Source: Methanocorpusculum sp. UBA424 (GTDB lineage: Archaea > Halobacteriota > Methanomicrobia > Methanomicrobiales > Methanocorpusculaceae). Taken from it: a stretch of DNA of 64,000 bases. The stretch spans positions 87,149 through 151,148 of the forward strand of contig DAHC01000005.1 in the NCBI GenBank assembly GCA_002498375.1, read 5' to 3'. Shown here in pieces: positions 17,029 through 25,833 of the stretch. The translations under genes were made by a program, and so were the position numbers. The notes below the pieces were generated by a model. The model had not been told where the DNA came from, did not search any database, and saw only the letters and a list, made by a program, of their open reading frames with translations. Each line of letters starts with the position of its first letter. The first letter of the stretch is position 1.

Positions 17029-18003
17029 TTACTGGGTGAGGGGCATGTTCCACGAACGTTCGTTTGCGAGAACATACTCCCACTCTTTTTTGCATGCGCA
17101 GGGGATCTCCCAGACATCGTCCAGAACACCCTTATCGGCTGTGAGGGAATACTCATTGATCGCGGCAACGATCTCCTTGTCACACGTTCCGCAGTTATGC
17201 GGTCCGCGTTTGAATCCGCCGCCGACCGGATCGCATGCTACGGGAACGTCAGCTTCCCGGAGAACTTTCAGCGCCGACCAGAGATACGGCGGCCGGAAAC
17301 CTCCCTTCTGCCAGTAATGTTCCAGTTCCGTTCTGCCCTGGATCGTGCAGAGGTTCATCGAGATCATGTCTGCGTAGGGTGCGACCTCGCGGATGGATGT
17401 TTCCATATCCTCCAGCGCCTCCTTTTCGGTTAAAAAGAGCGGCTTCATCATCAGATATGCCTTCACGCCGACGCCTGCGTTATGCGCCGTCTCGGCAGCT
17501 TTGATGAAATCGGCGAACGTGTTTCCTTTATCGATCGACTTCTCCCGGATGGAATCATTCGTCGTTTCAAGACCGATCGCGACCGTCAGCGGATGGGCCT
17601 GACCCTTGTCCAGACTTTTCAACAGACGGGCGAGCGCGTTTTCCGTAATGTATTCGGATCTGGACTCGGCGATCAGCGGTTTTCCTGCGAAGAACTCGCC
17701 GAAGGCATCCAGAACCTCGAGAGGAACTTCGTTTTGGTCAAAGACACTTCCCGAGGTGAAGATCTTTCCAAGCTGGTATTCATCGGGAGCGTAATTTTCC
17801 TGCATCCAGAGGATCTGCCCTTTCATATGGTCGATGAGTTCGTCTTTTGCGCAGGTGTCGCGGTCGTTTTTATATCCGCACATCCTGCATCTGTTCCAGG
17901 AACAGCCGCCGGAAAGAAAGATCCCGGTCAGCGAGGAGAGGACCTCGCCGAAGTATCTGTCCTGTCCTTTCCAGGAAGCGAGCGGTTTTCGTGGTTCGGT
18001 CAT
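17029..18003 (-). CDS. Archaeosine biosynthesis radical SAM protein RaSEA
   Basis: The 324-residue protein has a radical SAM cluster with the spacing CX4CX2C (Cys34, Cys39, Cys42 in GGCSWNRCRMCGY). It also has EQLG-like and GSVFD segments and a C-terminal cysteine group (NCGTCDKE, IPCACKKEW). This matches the archaeal COG1244/RaSEA family. With ArcS, RaSEA converts a lysine-adducted preQ0 base at tRNA position 15 into archaeosine. It is the last gene of a five-gene minus-strand operon; its start codon overlaps the end of the M20 peptidase gene. arcS is not in this window. Confidence 0.88.
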   Translation of the reverse strand: MTEPRKPLASWKGQDRYFGEVLSSLTGIFLSGGCSWNRCRMCGYKNDRDTCAKDELIDHMKGQILWMQENYAPDEYQLGKIFTSGSVFDQNEVPLEVLDAFGEFFAGKPLIAESRSEYITENALARLLKSLDKGQAHPLTVAIGLETTNDSIREKSIDKGNTFADFIKAAETAHNAGVGVKAYLMMKPLFLTEKEALEDMETSIREVAPYADMISMNLCTIQGRTELEHYWQKGGFRPPYLWSALKVLREADVPVACDPVGGGFKRGPHNCGTCDKEIVAAINEYSLTADKGVLDDVWEIPCACKKEWEYVLANERSWNMPLTQ

Positions 18004-19190
18004 TATGATATCTCCTGTTGTGTATCTGTGTAGTTTTGTATGAGTCTATAGTAGATCTCTTCGCATTTGTTCAGCTGGTCGATAGAGACCTTTTCGTTCA
18101 GGCCGTGCATGGTACTCAGTTCGCCGGGTCCGTATTCGAGGGCACGGAATCCCGCCAGACGAAGCGCCCGGGCGTCGGATGCGGCCCACTGGACCATCGG
18201 ACGCGAGGTGATCCCGTACACCTCGCTGATGGCTTCGCAGGTTTTCTGAACGAGGAACGAATCGCTCGCCGTCAGCGAAGCGTTGGCTTTGGTTCGGGGG
18301 GTGAGGACGGCCGATTTCGGGATATGGCTGCATATCTCATCGAGTACTTCATCACAGTCGCATCCCCAGGGAAGCCGCATGTCCATCATGAGAGAACATT
18401 TCTGGGCGACGATATTGACCCGCTCGCCTCCGGAAATGATACCGGGATTATACATGATCCGCCGGAACACCGGGCCGAAATCCGTCGTCGTTCCCTCTCC
18501 GGCGATCTTTGTCGAGTGCTCGATCAGTTTTTCCATCTCCTCTGTCTGCGGATATACCCGTTTGTGCAGTTCTCCCATCCAGTGCAGGAAATCCATCGCC
18601 TGGATCACCGCACTTTCGCCGAGGATCGGATACAGAGACGAATGGCCGGGCGTTCCGACAAACTCCACATCGAATCTGCAGACGCCTTTTTGTCCGACCG
18701 CCGGGGCATATGCCGGCGTCGGTTCGGCGATCAGGACATCGCACGGATGGATGAGGTTTTTCTCCAGCAGATACCGGGTGCCGTATCTTCCTCCTCCTTC
18801 CTCGTCACAGACGAAGGCAAGAGAGACCGGCAGTTCATCTCCCGCGTCCTTTGCTCTGGCAACTGCCGAAAGAACCGCGGCGCATCCGCCTTTCATGTCG
18901 GTCGCCCCGCGTCCGTGCACGTAGGTGTCGTCGATCTTCCCGGAATACGGCGGATACTCCCAGCCCTCGTTCAGTGCCGGGACCACATCGATATGTCCGG
19001 TGAGAAGGAGGCGTCCGGTCTGGTCCTTTGATATGACATTAGCATGACCGTTTGGCCCGGATGTGATCGTTCCGGGTATGCCGATCCCTTCCATCACGGA
19101 TAAAATATATTCGGCAATCTCGCTCGTGTCGCCGGGCGGATTGTCACTACGTATCTGTATCAGATCTGAGCAGAGCTTTGCTGCATTCAT
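18003..19190 (-). CDS. M20 family metallopeptidase (ArgE/DapE-like)
   Basis: This 395-residue zinc hydrolase has the M20 signatures LLTGHIDVVPA (His, Asp), YVHGRGATDMKGG (bridging Asp) and FVCDEEGGGRYGT (catalytic Glu), plus a dimerisation lid in the middle. Family members deacylate N-acyl amino acids (ArgE), desuccinylate diaminopimelate (DapE), or hydrolyse dipeptides. The substrate cannot be fixed from sequence, so I leave the symbol blank. It starts 3 bp after the upstream 192-residue gene and overlaps RaSEA. Confidence 0.87.
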   Translation of the reverse strand: MNAAKLCSDLIQIRSDNPPGDTSEIAEYILSVMEGIGIPGTITSGPNGHANVISKDQTGRLLLTGHIDVVPALNEGWEYPPYSGKIDDTYVHGRGATDMKGGCAAVLSAVARAKDAGDELPVSLAFVCDEEGGGRYGTRYLLEKNLIHPCDVLIAEPTPAYAPAVGQKGVCRFDVEFVGTPGHSSLYPILGESAVIQAMDFLHWMGELHKRVYPQTEEMEKLIEHSTKIAGEGTTTDFGPVFRRIMYNPGIISGGERVNIVAQKCSLMMDMRLPWGCDCDEVLDEICSHIPKSAVLTPRTKANASLTASDSFLVQKTCEAISEVYGITSRPMVQWAASDARALRLAGFRALEYGPGELSTMHGLNEKVSIDQLNKCEEIYYRLIQNYTDTQQEIS

Positions 19191-19193
19191 ATA

Positions 19194-19772
19194 TTATTTC
19201 CTTTTGAATTCTGCGAAGAGTTTCCCAATCGGCCCCTCCGGGTAGATGCTTCTGAGGAATTTCATGCTGAAAAGATCATCGGTCATGTCATGAAAGAACT
19301 GGGGCGGAAGCGGAATCTTCGAGTTTGGATCAAGAACGATCCTGAATCCCAGATATTTAGAGACCTCATCCGGGTCATAGATGAGCTGCCAGAGAATAGG
19401 AGTCTCTTCGAACTGTTCTTTGTGATTGTCCCTCAGCCAGACCATGAATTCCGGGAAAAGCACATAATCTCCCTGTTTTGCGGTGTCCACGCGGGTACGC
19501 AGATACTCTGCGGTCATGGTGCATTTTATCGAGTCGAGACTGTATGCGAGCGATGAGAGGGTATAATCCAGGTGGGCGATCGTGTCGATAAAATAAAAGT
19601 ACAGGACCGGATCCATATCGGACGGAGTTTCCAGGACCAGGGATTTATGATACAGATACTCGATCTGCTGGGAGTAGTCGTTCTTCTCCAGTAACATAGT
19701 ATTGTAGTTTGGTGTGTAAGACAAAAAGAGTTGGGCTTTGGGAACTGACCCCTGATAAAGGTCTGTGTCCAA
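19194..19772 (-). CDS. Hypothetical protein in the RaSEA operon
   Basis: I do not recognise this 192-residue protein. It appears soluble and helical, rich in aromatic residues (DPVLYFYFIDTIAHLDYTLS, FPEFMVWLRDNHKEQFEE), with no signal peptide, metal motif or nucleotide-binding loop. It lies 3 bp upstream of the M20 peptidase and 9 bp downstream of the Cys-cluster protein, so it is co-transcribed with them. Function unknown. Confidence 0.7.
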   Translation of the reverse strand: MDTDLYQGSVPKAQLFLSYTPNYNTMLLEKNDYSQQIEYLYHKSLVLETPSDMDPVLYFYFIDTIAHLDYTLSSLAYSLDSIKCTMTAEYLRTRVDTAKQGDYVLFPEFMVWLRDNHKEQFEETPILWQLIYDPDEVSKYLGFRIVLDPNSKIPLPPQFFHDMTDDLFSMKFLRSIYPEGPIGKLFAEFKRK

Positions 19773-19781
19773 AACGTGAGA

Positions 19782-20234
19782 TCAGCGTGAAATATTTCTG
19801 ATATGCTCGTCTGAGAGGTTCACGAGTTCCTTTTCTCCGGCAAGGTCCGCGACGCTCCTGATGGCTTCAAGGAGGTGGACGGACTCTTCGAGAAAACTCA
19901 GGATGTCGGCCGGGAAAAGATCGATCCCGTACTCGTCGATCAGGTGCCGGTGGATCTCCTTGTGATTCAGACCCATCTCCCGAAGTTCCAGGATCGTGAT
20001 GACGAATTTCCGTTCCGGGCAGCCGCACAGGGGTGAGTCGCGGCATTTGCATTCCAGAAAATCCTTAAAAAAACGGAGGACCTGGTCCCGCGTTCCCGGG
20101 TCCAGGCTATCGATATTCATTGATCCGGTGATCGCTTCGAGATTTGCCGGATGAAAGGCGCCTTCGGGCAGACGGTGGCCTGCCGCACGCTGAAGTTTTT
20201 TGATGTAGCGAAACCGTGCCCTACTCGCGATCAC
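19782..20234 (-). CDS. Cysteine-cluster protein of methanogens (possibly DUF5814)
   Basis: The 150-residue protein has a compact cysteine group, ECKCRDSPLCGCPERKFV, which could bind zinc or an iron-sulfur cluster. A helical C-terminal half follows (ELREMGLNHKEIHRHLIDEY, then SFLEESVHLLEAI). It resembles short archaeal proteins filed as DUF5814; that assignment is from memory and moderate. The start overlaps the end of the DUF2150 gene by 4 bases (ATGA). A nucleic-acid role is only a guess. Confidence 0.7.
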   Translation of the reverse strand: MIASRARFRYIKKLQRAAGHRLPEGAFHPANLEAITGSMNIDSLDPGTRDQVLRFFKDFLECKCRDSPLCGCPERKFVITILELREMGLNHKEIHRHLIDEYGIDLFPADILSFLEESVHLLEAIRSVADLAGEKELVNLSDEHIRNISR

Positions 20235-20872
20235 GAGCCTTCTCCGGCTTCCTCGTCAAAGTCTTTGAGGGATTTCATGGCGTCGGCGATACGTTCGACC
20301 TCGACGAGCCACTCATCAAAGAGGGTCGGCTCATCGGTGTCTTTCACGTATTTCCCGCAGCAGGAAGCTCCGTTAATGACGGCGGATCCGATCGACGAGG
20401 CGATATCAAGAGCCTTTTCGGGATCTTTTTCGATGACTTTCCTGCCTTCCTTGACGAGGTTTTTGACCTCTTCTGCCGGGGGATAGGTCTCTTCAAGGTA
20501 CTTCTGTCCGGCGGCAAACAGGACGACAAGGGAGACCTGCATGGATCCGACGATCTCTGCGAGTTCCTCGCCCATGACTTCGCCCATGACGATCTCTTCG
20601 ACACTGCGAAGCTTTGTTCTTGCCTCTTCGAGGGGTATTCTGCCGTTCTGGAAGAGACGGATGATCTTGATTACGGCGAGCGTAATGTCATCCGAAAATC
20701 CGTCCAGAATTCTGAATCCTTCCGGCATTTCATCCGAGTCCTCGTCCCCTTCCCAGTCGGCGGTTTCGAGCGTCTTGAGCCAGTTGTCCCATCTCTCCTG
20801 ATTGTAGAAGATATAAAAGAGCTTGGGAGCAGCTTGTGGCTCAGCTGTTTTCTTACTTTTTTTGGCAGCCAT
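20231..20872 (-). CDS. DUF2150 family protein
   Basis: This 213-residue acidic, helical protein contains FYIFYNQERWDNWLKTLE, MGEELAEIVGSMQVSLVVLF and ASSIGSAVINGASCCGKY, typical of DUF2150, a family largely restricted to methanogens and relatives. No catalytic motif is visible. It is the first gene of the minus-strand operon 20872-17029 (DUF2150, Cys-cluster protein, hypothetical, M20 peptidase, RaSEA). The promoter should lie in the 20873-20997 gap. Confidence 0.82.
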   Translation of the reverse strand: MAAKKSKKTAEPQAAPKLFYIFYNQERWDNWLKTLETADWEGDEDSDEMPEGFRILDGFSDDITLAVIKIIRLFQNGRIPLEEARTKLRSVEEIVMGEVMGEELAEIVGSMQVSLVVLFAAGQKYLEETYPPAEEVKNLVKEGRKVIEKDPEKALDIASSIGSAVINGASCCGKYVKDTDEPTLFDEWLVEVERIADAMKSLKDFDEEAGEGS

Positions 20873-20997
20873 GCTTTATTACAAATAGTTCGGTTTAGTG
20901 TGGTAATAGAACTTGTGTTTGATTGTGGTCTTGGGAACGGCTGTCATCACAGAATACTGCGTTTGAAGGTTTTCAAAAAAGAGAGCGGCGAAAAAAG

Positions 20998-21399
20998 TTA
21001 GAGTTTTTTCCCTGCGTCCGGTCCGGGCATGCAGGTGAAAATCTCTTTCACGGTGATCTTAACGAGTTCCTTTCCCGGAAGGCCGGGTTTTTTTGCTTCC
21101 ATGAGCTCCTTCATTTTTTTGTGATCGGCGGTTCCGGATTCTACGGCGGCAGTGCCTTTCAGCTGGAAACAGTTGCCGATATCACGGCTCCAAACAAGAA
21201 GAGACACTTTTGGGTTCTCTTTGATGTTTGCGATAGTTTTGTTCATGAAATTATTTGCAATCCAGATCGTGTCATTGTCCATGACCCAGACTGCGCCCAT
21301 CGGGGCTGCGTTCGGGACACCGGCTTTGGATGCGGTGACCAGATGACATACGCCGACTTTGGCAATCTGCTCTTTGAGTTCTGCAGTAAGTAATGCCAT
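20998..21399 (-). CDS. Pyridoxamine 5'-phosphate oxidase-like FMN-binding protein
   Basis: The 133-residue split-barrel protein contains VCHLVTASKAGVPNAAPMGA, WIANNFMNKTIANIKENPKV and SLLVWSRDIGNCFQLKGTA, the order seen in short PNPOx-like flavin reductases. Such proteins bind FMN (or F420 in some clades) as dimers; the true substrate is unknown. It is divergent from glutamine synthetase across a gap that holds a long-armed inverted repeat. Confidence 0.85.
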   Translation of the reverse strand: MALLTAELKEQIAKVGVCHLVTASKAGVPNAAPMGAVWVMDNDTIWIANNFMNKTIANIKENPKVSLLVWSRDIGNCFQLKGTAAVESGTADHKKMKELMEAKKPGLPGKELVKITVKEIFTCMPGPDAGKKL

Positions 21400-21424
21400 G
21401 ATGATAAATTGTACTGTTATCGTA

Positions 21425-21493
21425 TGTCAAGTTTTCCCGAAACTGACCGCAGACCGCGGTCGTGAACCCGGATTCGAACTTGACATTTATTAG
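21425..21493 (+). promoter_or_regulatory. Inverted repeat and TATA-like element upstream of glnA
   Basis: TGTCAAGTT at 21425-21433 is mirrored exactly by AACTTGACA at 21477-21485. Between them lies a second dyad, ACCGCGGT. A TATA-like run TTTATTAG (21486-21493) follows at once, placing the transcription start near the 21510-21516 start codons. No GGAA-N6-TTCC site of the methanogen nitrogen repressor NrpR is visible in the gap. A regulatory role is inferred from position and symmetry. Confidence 0.5.
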
Positions 21494-21509
21494 CCTTCAC
21501 CACTCATGT

Positions 21510-22901
21510 ATGAGCATGGTTTCTGACGAGCGTAAAAGTCCTTTTGGCTCTCTTGCCGCATCACACAGCGGCGACCGTGCGGAGTTAATTGACGCAGTTC
21601 TCAAACAGCTTGAGAATGACAATGTACGGTCGGTTCTCCTCCAGTTCTCGGACATGGTGGGCAAACCGAAAAATGTCGCGATTCCGACGAAACAGATGAA
21701 GAAAGCCTTAACTGAGGGTATCAGTTTTGACGGTTCTTCAATTCAGGGGTTTGCGAGACTGGAAGAGTCGGATATGGTGCTCCGGCCCGAGCCGGCAACA
21801 TATCAGATCATTCCCTGGTCCGATGAAAAATACCGGGTTGCCCGATTCATCTGCGATGTTTACACGACCCGCGGCGAACCGTTTATCGGCGATCCCCGGT
21901 ATATTCTCCGTCAGCAGCTGGAAAAAGCGGAAAAGCTCGGATATACCTTCAACGTCGGTCCCGAGATGGAATTTTTCCTCTTCAGAATGGTCAATGGTCA
22001 TCCTTCAGTGGAACTTCAGGATCACGGAGGATACTTCGATCAGACCCCGACCGACCCCGGAGAGGATGTCCGCCGAGATCTGGTGACCTCCCTTTCCGAG
22101 ATGGGATTCGATATCGAGGCATCCCACCACGAGGTCGCCCCGTCTCAGCACGAGATCGATTTCACCTACGGGAACGCCCTTGCCATGGCAGATAAGGTCG
22201 TTACCTTCAAGTTTGTTGCAAAGACGCTTGCTCTTCACCGCGGTCTGCATGCCACTTTCATGGCAAAACCGATCTACGGCATCAACGGTTCAGGTATGCA
22301 TGTCAACTGTTCTTTAATGAAGGACGGCAAAAATGCATTCTTCGATCCCGAAGGAGAACACCAGCTTTCTGACACCTGCCGCCATTTTATTGCAGGAATT
22401 CTCAAACACATCGACGGGATCACGAGGATCGCGAACCCCACGGTGAATTCATATAAGCGTCTCATCCCCGGATACGAGGCTCCGGTCTATGTGGGCTGGT
22501 CGGCAATGAACCGTTCCGCACTGATCCGTGTCCCCTCGTCCCGGGGAAAAAGCACCCGCGCGGAACTGCGCAGCCCCGACCCGACCTGCAATCCGTATCT
22601 GACGTTTGCCGTTATGCTGGCGGCAGGTATGGAGGGTGTTACCCAGAAGCTCGAGCCTCCGGAGAGTGTTGATAAAAATATTTTCAGAATGAGCGCGGCC
22701 GAACGGACGGCCGAAGGAATACGCTGTCTTCCGTGGAGTCTGCACGAGGCAAACACCGCTCTGATGAACGATACCCTTCTCTGCAGTGTTCTAGGGCAGC
22801 ATGTGCTTGCCCAGATCAACCGTCTCGGTGAACTCGAGTGGGCGGACTTCTCCAAGTCTATTACGGACTGGGAGCTTAACCGCTATCTCGCGACCTACTG
22901 A
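21510..22901 (+). CDS. glnA: Glutamine synthetase, type I
   Basis: From ATG 21510 the protein is 463 residues. Motifs include ISFDGSSIQGF, VGPEMEFFLF, NGSGMHVNCS (ammonia/ATP site), NPTVNSYKRLIPGYEAPVYV and RVPSSRGKSTRAELRSPDPT. It makes glutamine from glutamate, ammonia and ATP, the main nitrogen-assimilation step. Starts at 21462, 21510 and 21516 are all possible; the TATA position at 21486-21493 argues against 21462 and would allow a nearly leaderless 21516 start. A short T-rich stretch after the stop may terminate it. Confidence 0.95.
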   Translation: MSMVSDERKSPFGSLAASHSGDRAELIDAVLKQLENDNVRSVLLQFSDMVGKPKNVAIPTKQMKKALTEGISFDGSSIQGFARLEESDMVLRPEPATYQIIPWSDEKYRVARFICDVYTTRGEPFIGDPRYILRQQLEKAEKLGYTFNVGPEMEFFLFRMVNGHPSVELQDHGGYFDQTPTDPGEDVRRDLVTSLSEMGFDIEASHHEVAPSQHEIDFTYGNALAMADKVVTFKFVAKTLALHRGLHATFMAKPIYGINGSGMHVNCSLMKDGKNAFFDPEGEHQLSDTCRHFIAGILKHIDGITRIANPTVNSYKRLIPGYEAPVYVGWSAMNRSALIRVPSSRGKSTRAELRSPDPTCNPYLTFAVMLAAGMEGVTQKLEPPESVDKNIFRMSAAERTAEGIRCLPWSLHEANTALMNDTLLCSVLGQHVLAQINRLGELEWADFSKSITDWELNRYLATY

Positions 22902-22979
22902 GACTTTCCCCATACTTTTTTCATTGACGGGGTACGCTTAGCCCTCCCCCCTCAGCTGACTCATCCAAACAACTCTCAT

Positions 22980-23612
22980 TTTCTCTGTTTCTCGCAAATC
23001 TTTGATTTGCGACTGCAGGTTGGACGCTGAAAGCGGACGACCTCAGCTGAGGCGGGGATCTTTAGGTCCCTCAGCGAAGGCGGGTCGGATGCGAGCAAAG
23101 CGAAGCAGACGACCTCAGCCGAGCAAGGCTTTGCCTTGCGACTGCGGATCGACGGCGAAGCCGGCGATCTCAGCTAAGCAAACAGAGTGTTTGCGACCAA
23201 ATCTCTGATTTGCGTTATGATTTTCGTGGATTTCGTGTGATGAGCGGGGTGGACGCTGAAAGCGGACGACCTTAGCTGAGCAAGGCAAATGCCTTGCGAG
23301 AATTGTACCATCCAAAACAAGCCAATACACGAAATCGAAAAGAAAAAAAAACGGCTAAGATCGTCGACTCTCCACCAACCCACAGTCGCAAGTCTGTCGA
23401 CTTGGTCGCAAACATTCTGTTTGCTCCGCTAAGGTCACCCCTTCGGGTAGTCTGCTTCGCTTCGCTCGCATCCAACCCGCAGTCGCATGTCTTCGCTTCG
23501 CTCAGCCTTGCTCCGCTGAGGTCGTCCGCTTTCCGCGTCCGACCCGCAGTCGCATGTCTTCGCTTCGCTCAGCCTTGCTTAGCTGAGGCCGCCCCTTTGG
23601 GGCGACCCGCCT
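22980..23612. repeat. Field of hairpin-word repeats
   Basis: Short perfect hairpins (GCAAATCTTTGATTTGC, GCAAGGCTTTGCCTTGC, GCAAACAGAGTGTTTGC, GCAAGGCAAATGCCTTGC, GCAAACATTCTGTTTGC) are set in recurring spacers such as GGACGCTGAAAGCGGACGAC and CAGCTGAGG. The second half (23380-23612) carries the same words mainly in the opposite orientation, for example GAGGTCGTCCGCTTTCCGCG. The stem letters vary freely while complementarity is kept. Open frames here are short and repeat-derived. Related words occur at 27890-28020 and 41145-41220. Confidence 0.85.
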
Positions 23613-23616
23613 CTAG

Positions 23617-23656
23617 AAAATGTATATATTGTTAGCATCCTAACCTTTTTCCATAC
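23617..23656 (+). promoter_or_regulatory. Promoter and candidate MarR operator
   Basis: A TATA box TGTATATATT (23621-23630) is followed directly by the dyad GTTAGCATCCTAAC (23631-23644), then the marR start at 23657. A repressor bound to the dyad would cover the region between TATA and transcription start. Autoregulation by the adjacent MarR protein is the simple inference. Confidence 0.6.
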
Positions 23657-24100
23657 ATGGACGACAGACTGCCAATAACGATATTAATCAAGATCCTCTC
23701 AAATCATATAAAACGAAATCTGGACGCTGCTGCGTCATTTGGGCCGCTGAATAATCTCACCGGCACGCAGATCCAGATCATCGGATATATCTATCATTCA
23801 CCGAAGGGGGATATTTTTCAAAAGGATATCGAGACGAAATTTTCCATCCGGCGCTCAACGGCGACCGGTATCCTTCAGCTCATGGAAAAGAACGAACTCA
23901 TCACCAGAGAACCGGTCGATTACGATGCCAGACTCAAAAAGATCGTGCTCACAAAAAAGGCACTTGCCGTCAGCCGTCAGGCGCATCTCAACCTCACTGA
24001 TCTTGAAGAGCAGATGACCAAAGGGATGACCGCTGAAGAACTGGCAGTTTTCAGGTCCCTCATCTGGAAAATGAAAACCAATCTGGAGGAGCTTGCATGA
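23657..24100 (+). CDS. MarR family transcriptional regulator
   Basis: This 147-residue winged-helix protein contains NNLTGTQIQIIGYIYHSP, FQKDIETKFSIRRSTATGIL (recognition helix) and MEKNELITREPVDYDARLKK, with KIVLTKKA as the wing, a standard MarR arrangement. Flanking helices would dimerise. Its stop overlaps the start of the first ABC transporter gene by 4 bases, so regulator and exporter form one operon. MarR proteins commonly repress such exporters until a ligand binds. Confidence 0.92.
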   Translation: MDDRLPITILIKILSNHIKRNLDAAASFGPLNNLTGTQIQIIGYIYHSPKGDIFQKDIETKFSIRRSTATGILQLMEKNELITREPVDYDARLKKIVLTKKALAVSRQAHLNLTDLEEQMTKGMTAEELAVFRSLIWKMKTNLEELA

Positions 24101-25833
24101 ATCATATCATAAAACGCCTGGCCGGCTCTATCCGCGAGTTTAAAAAAGACAGTCTCATAACCCCCCTGTTCGTCTCGTTCGAAGTAGTAATGGAGGTCAT
24201 CATCCCGTTGATTCTTGCAAGCCTCATCGACGACGGCATCACCGCAGGCAACATGGGAATCATTCTCCGGCTTGGTCTTGCCTTATTCATCTCGGCAATA
24301 TTCTCGCTCATATTCGGCGTTCTCGCCGGAAAATTCGCCGCATCCGCATCTTCCGGATTTGCACGCAACCTCCGGCATGATATCTTCTATAATGTGCAGA
24401 GTTTCTCGTTTGCAAACATCGACAAATTCTCTACTCCAAGTATTGTTACGAGACTCACCACCGATGTTACGAATGTACAGAATGCCTATCAGATGCTGAT
24501 CAGAGTCGCTGTCCGCTGTCCTCTGATGCTGATTTTGTCCTACCTAATGGTCATCACCATCAACCCGGAGCTCTCCCTGATCTATCTGGTATTGATTCCC
24601 ATTCTGGGTGCGGGGATGTACTTTATTATCACCAGGGTCCAGCCCATATTCGAGAAGGTATTCAAGACATTCGACCGGCTCAACAAAGTCGTTCAGGAAA
24701 ATCTCAGGGGCATCCGGGTCGTCAAATCCTATGTGCGTGATGAGTATGAAGTGGAAAAGTTCAAAGACGTCTCAAAGGACATCTACGGATACTTTTCCCA
24801 GGCTGAAAAACTGCTTGCGTTTGTCAGCCCCTTGATGCAGTTCGTTGTCTACGCGGCGATACTTCTCGTCTCCTGGTTTGGGGCCCAGTTCATCATTGCC
24901 GAAACGCTCACGACCGGTGAACTGGTCAGTCTGTTTGCCTATACGATGCAGATTCTGATGAGCCTGATGATGCTTGCCATGGTCTTTGTCATGATCACCA
25001 TGTCCCGTGCATCTGCGAAACGTATCGTCGAGGTCCTCGATGAAGAGAGCAGTCTTACAAACCCGGAGGATCCGGTGTTCTCCGTCAAAAACGGCGACAT
25101 AAGTTTCCGCGATGTCGACTTCAGCTACTCCACCGATGCTGAAAGGATCTGTCTGCAGAAGATCAATCTGGAGATCAGATCCGGCGAGACGATCGGGATC
25201 CTCGGCGGGACCGGCAGTTCCAAAACGACGCTCGTCCAGCTGATCCCCCGGCTCTATGATGTGACCGGCGGATCGGTCATGGTCGGGGGAGTGGATGTTC
25301 GAAAGTATGATCTGACGACCCTTCGCGATCAGGTCGCCGTTGTTCTGCAGAAAAACGTGCTGTTCTCCGGCACCATTAAGGACAATCTCAAGTGGGGCAA
25401 TCCCGACGCCTCTGATGAAGAGCTGATCCGCGTCAGCGAACTGGCGTGCGCCGATGAATTCATCCAGCATTATCCCGAGAAGTACGACACCAGAATCGAA
25501 CAGGGCGGGTCAAACGTCTCCGGCGGTCAGAAACAGAGATTATGCATCGCCCGCGCTCTGCTGAAAAAACCGAAGATCCTGATTCTGGATGATTCCACGA
25601 GCGCCGTTGATACGAAGACGGATGCGCAGATCAGACAGGCGCTGATGACCGAGATCCCGGATACAACAAAGATCATCATCACGCAGCGGATCTCCTCGGT
25701 CGAGCATGCGGACAAGATCATCGTGATGGACGGCGGCCACATCAATGCGGTCGGCACGCACGCCGAACTCCTGCAGAACAATCCGATCTATCAGGAGGTC
25801 TATTCGACCCAGCAGAAGGGAGGTGAGGAGTAA
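24097..25833 (+). CDS. ABC exporter half-transporter (ATP-binding and permease), first of a pair
   Basis: The 578-residue protein has an N-terminal six-TM exporter domain (about 1-310) and a C-terminal nucleotide-binding domain. Walker A is GGTGSSKTT, where Ser replaces the usual Gly before Lys. The signature is VSGGQKQRLCIARAL and Walker B is ILILDDSTSAVD, in which Asp sits where the catalytic Glu is normally found. That pattern fits the degenerate half of heterodimeric exporters such as BmrCD/LmrCD or TM287/288. It partners with the next gene, which overlaps by one base. Likely a multidrug or lipid exporter. Confidence 0.92.
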   Translation: MNHIIKRLAGSIREFKKDSLITPLFVSFEVVMEVIIPLILASLIDDGITAGNMGIILRLGLALFISAIFSLIFGVLAGKFAASASSGFARNLRHDIFYNVQSFSFANIDKFSTPSIVTRLTTDVTNVQNAYQMLIRVAVRCPLMLILSYLMVITINPELSLIYLVLIPILGAGMYFIITRVQPIFEKVFKTFDRLNKVVQENLRGIRVVKSYVRDEYEVEKFKDVSKDIYGYFSQAEKLLAFVSPLMQFVVYAAILLVSWFGAQFIIAETLTTGELVSLFAYTMQILMSLMMLAMVFVMITMSRASAKRIVEVLDEESSLTNPEDPVFSVKNGDISFRDVDFSYSTDAERICLQKINLEIRSGETIGILGGTGSSKTTLVQLIPRLYDVTGGSVMVGGVDVRKYDLTTLRDQVAVVLQKNVLFSGTIKDNLKWGNPDASDEELIRVSELACADEFIQHYPEKYDTRIEQGGSNVSGGQKQRLCIARALLKKPKILILDDSTSAVDTKTDAQIRQALMTEIPDTTKIIITQRISSVEHADKIIVMDGGHINAVGTHAELLQNNPIYQEVYSTQQKGGEE

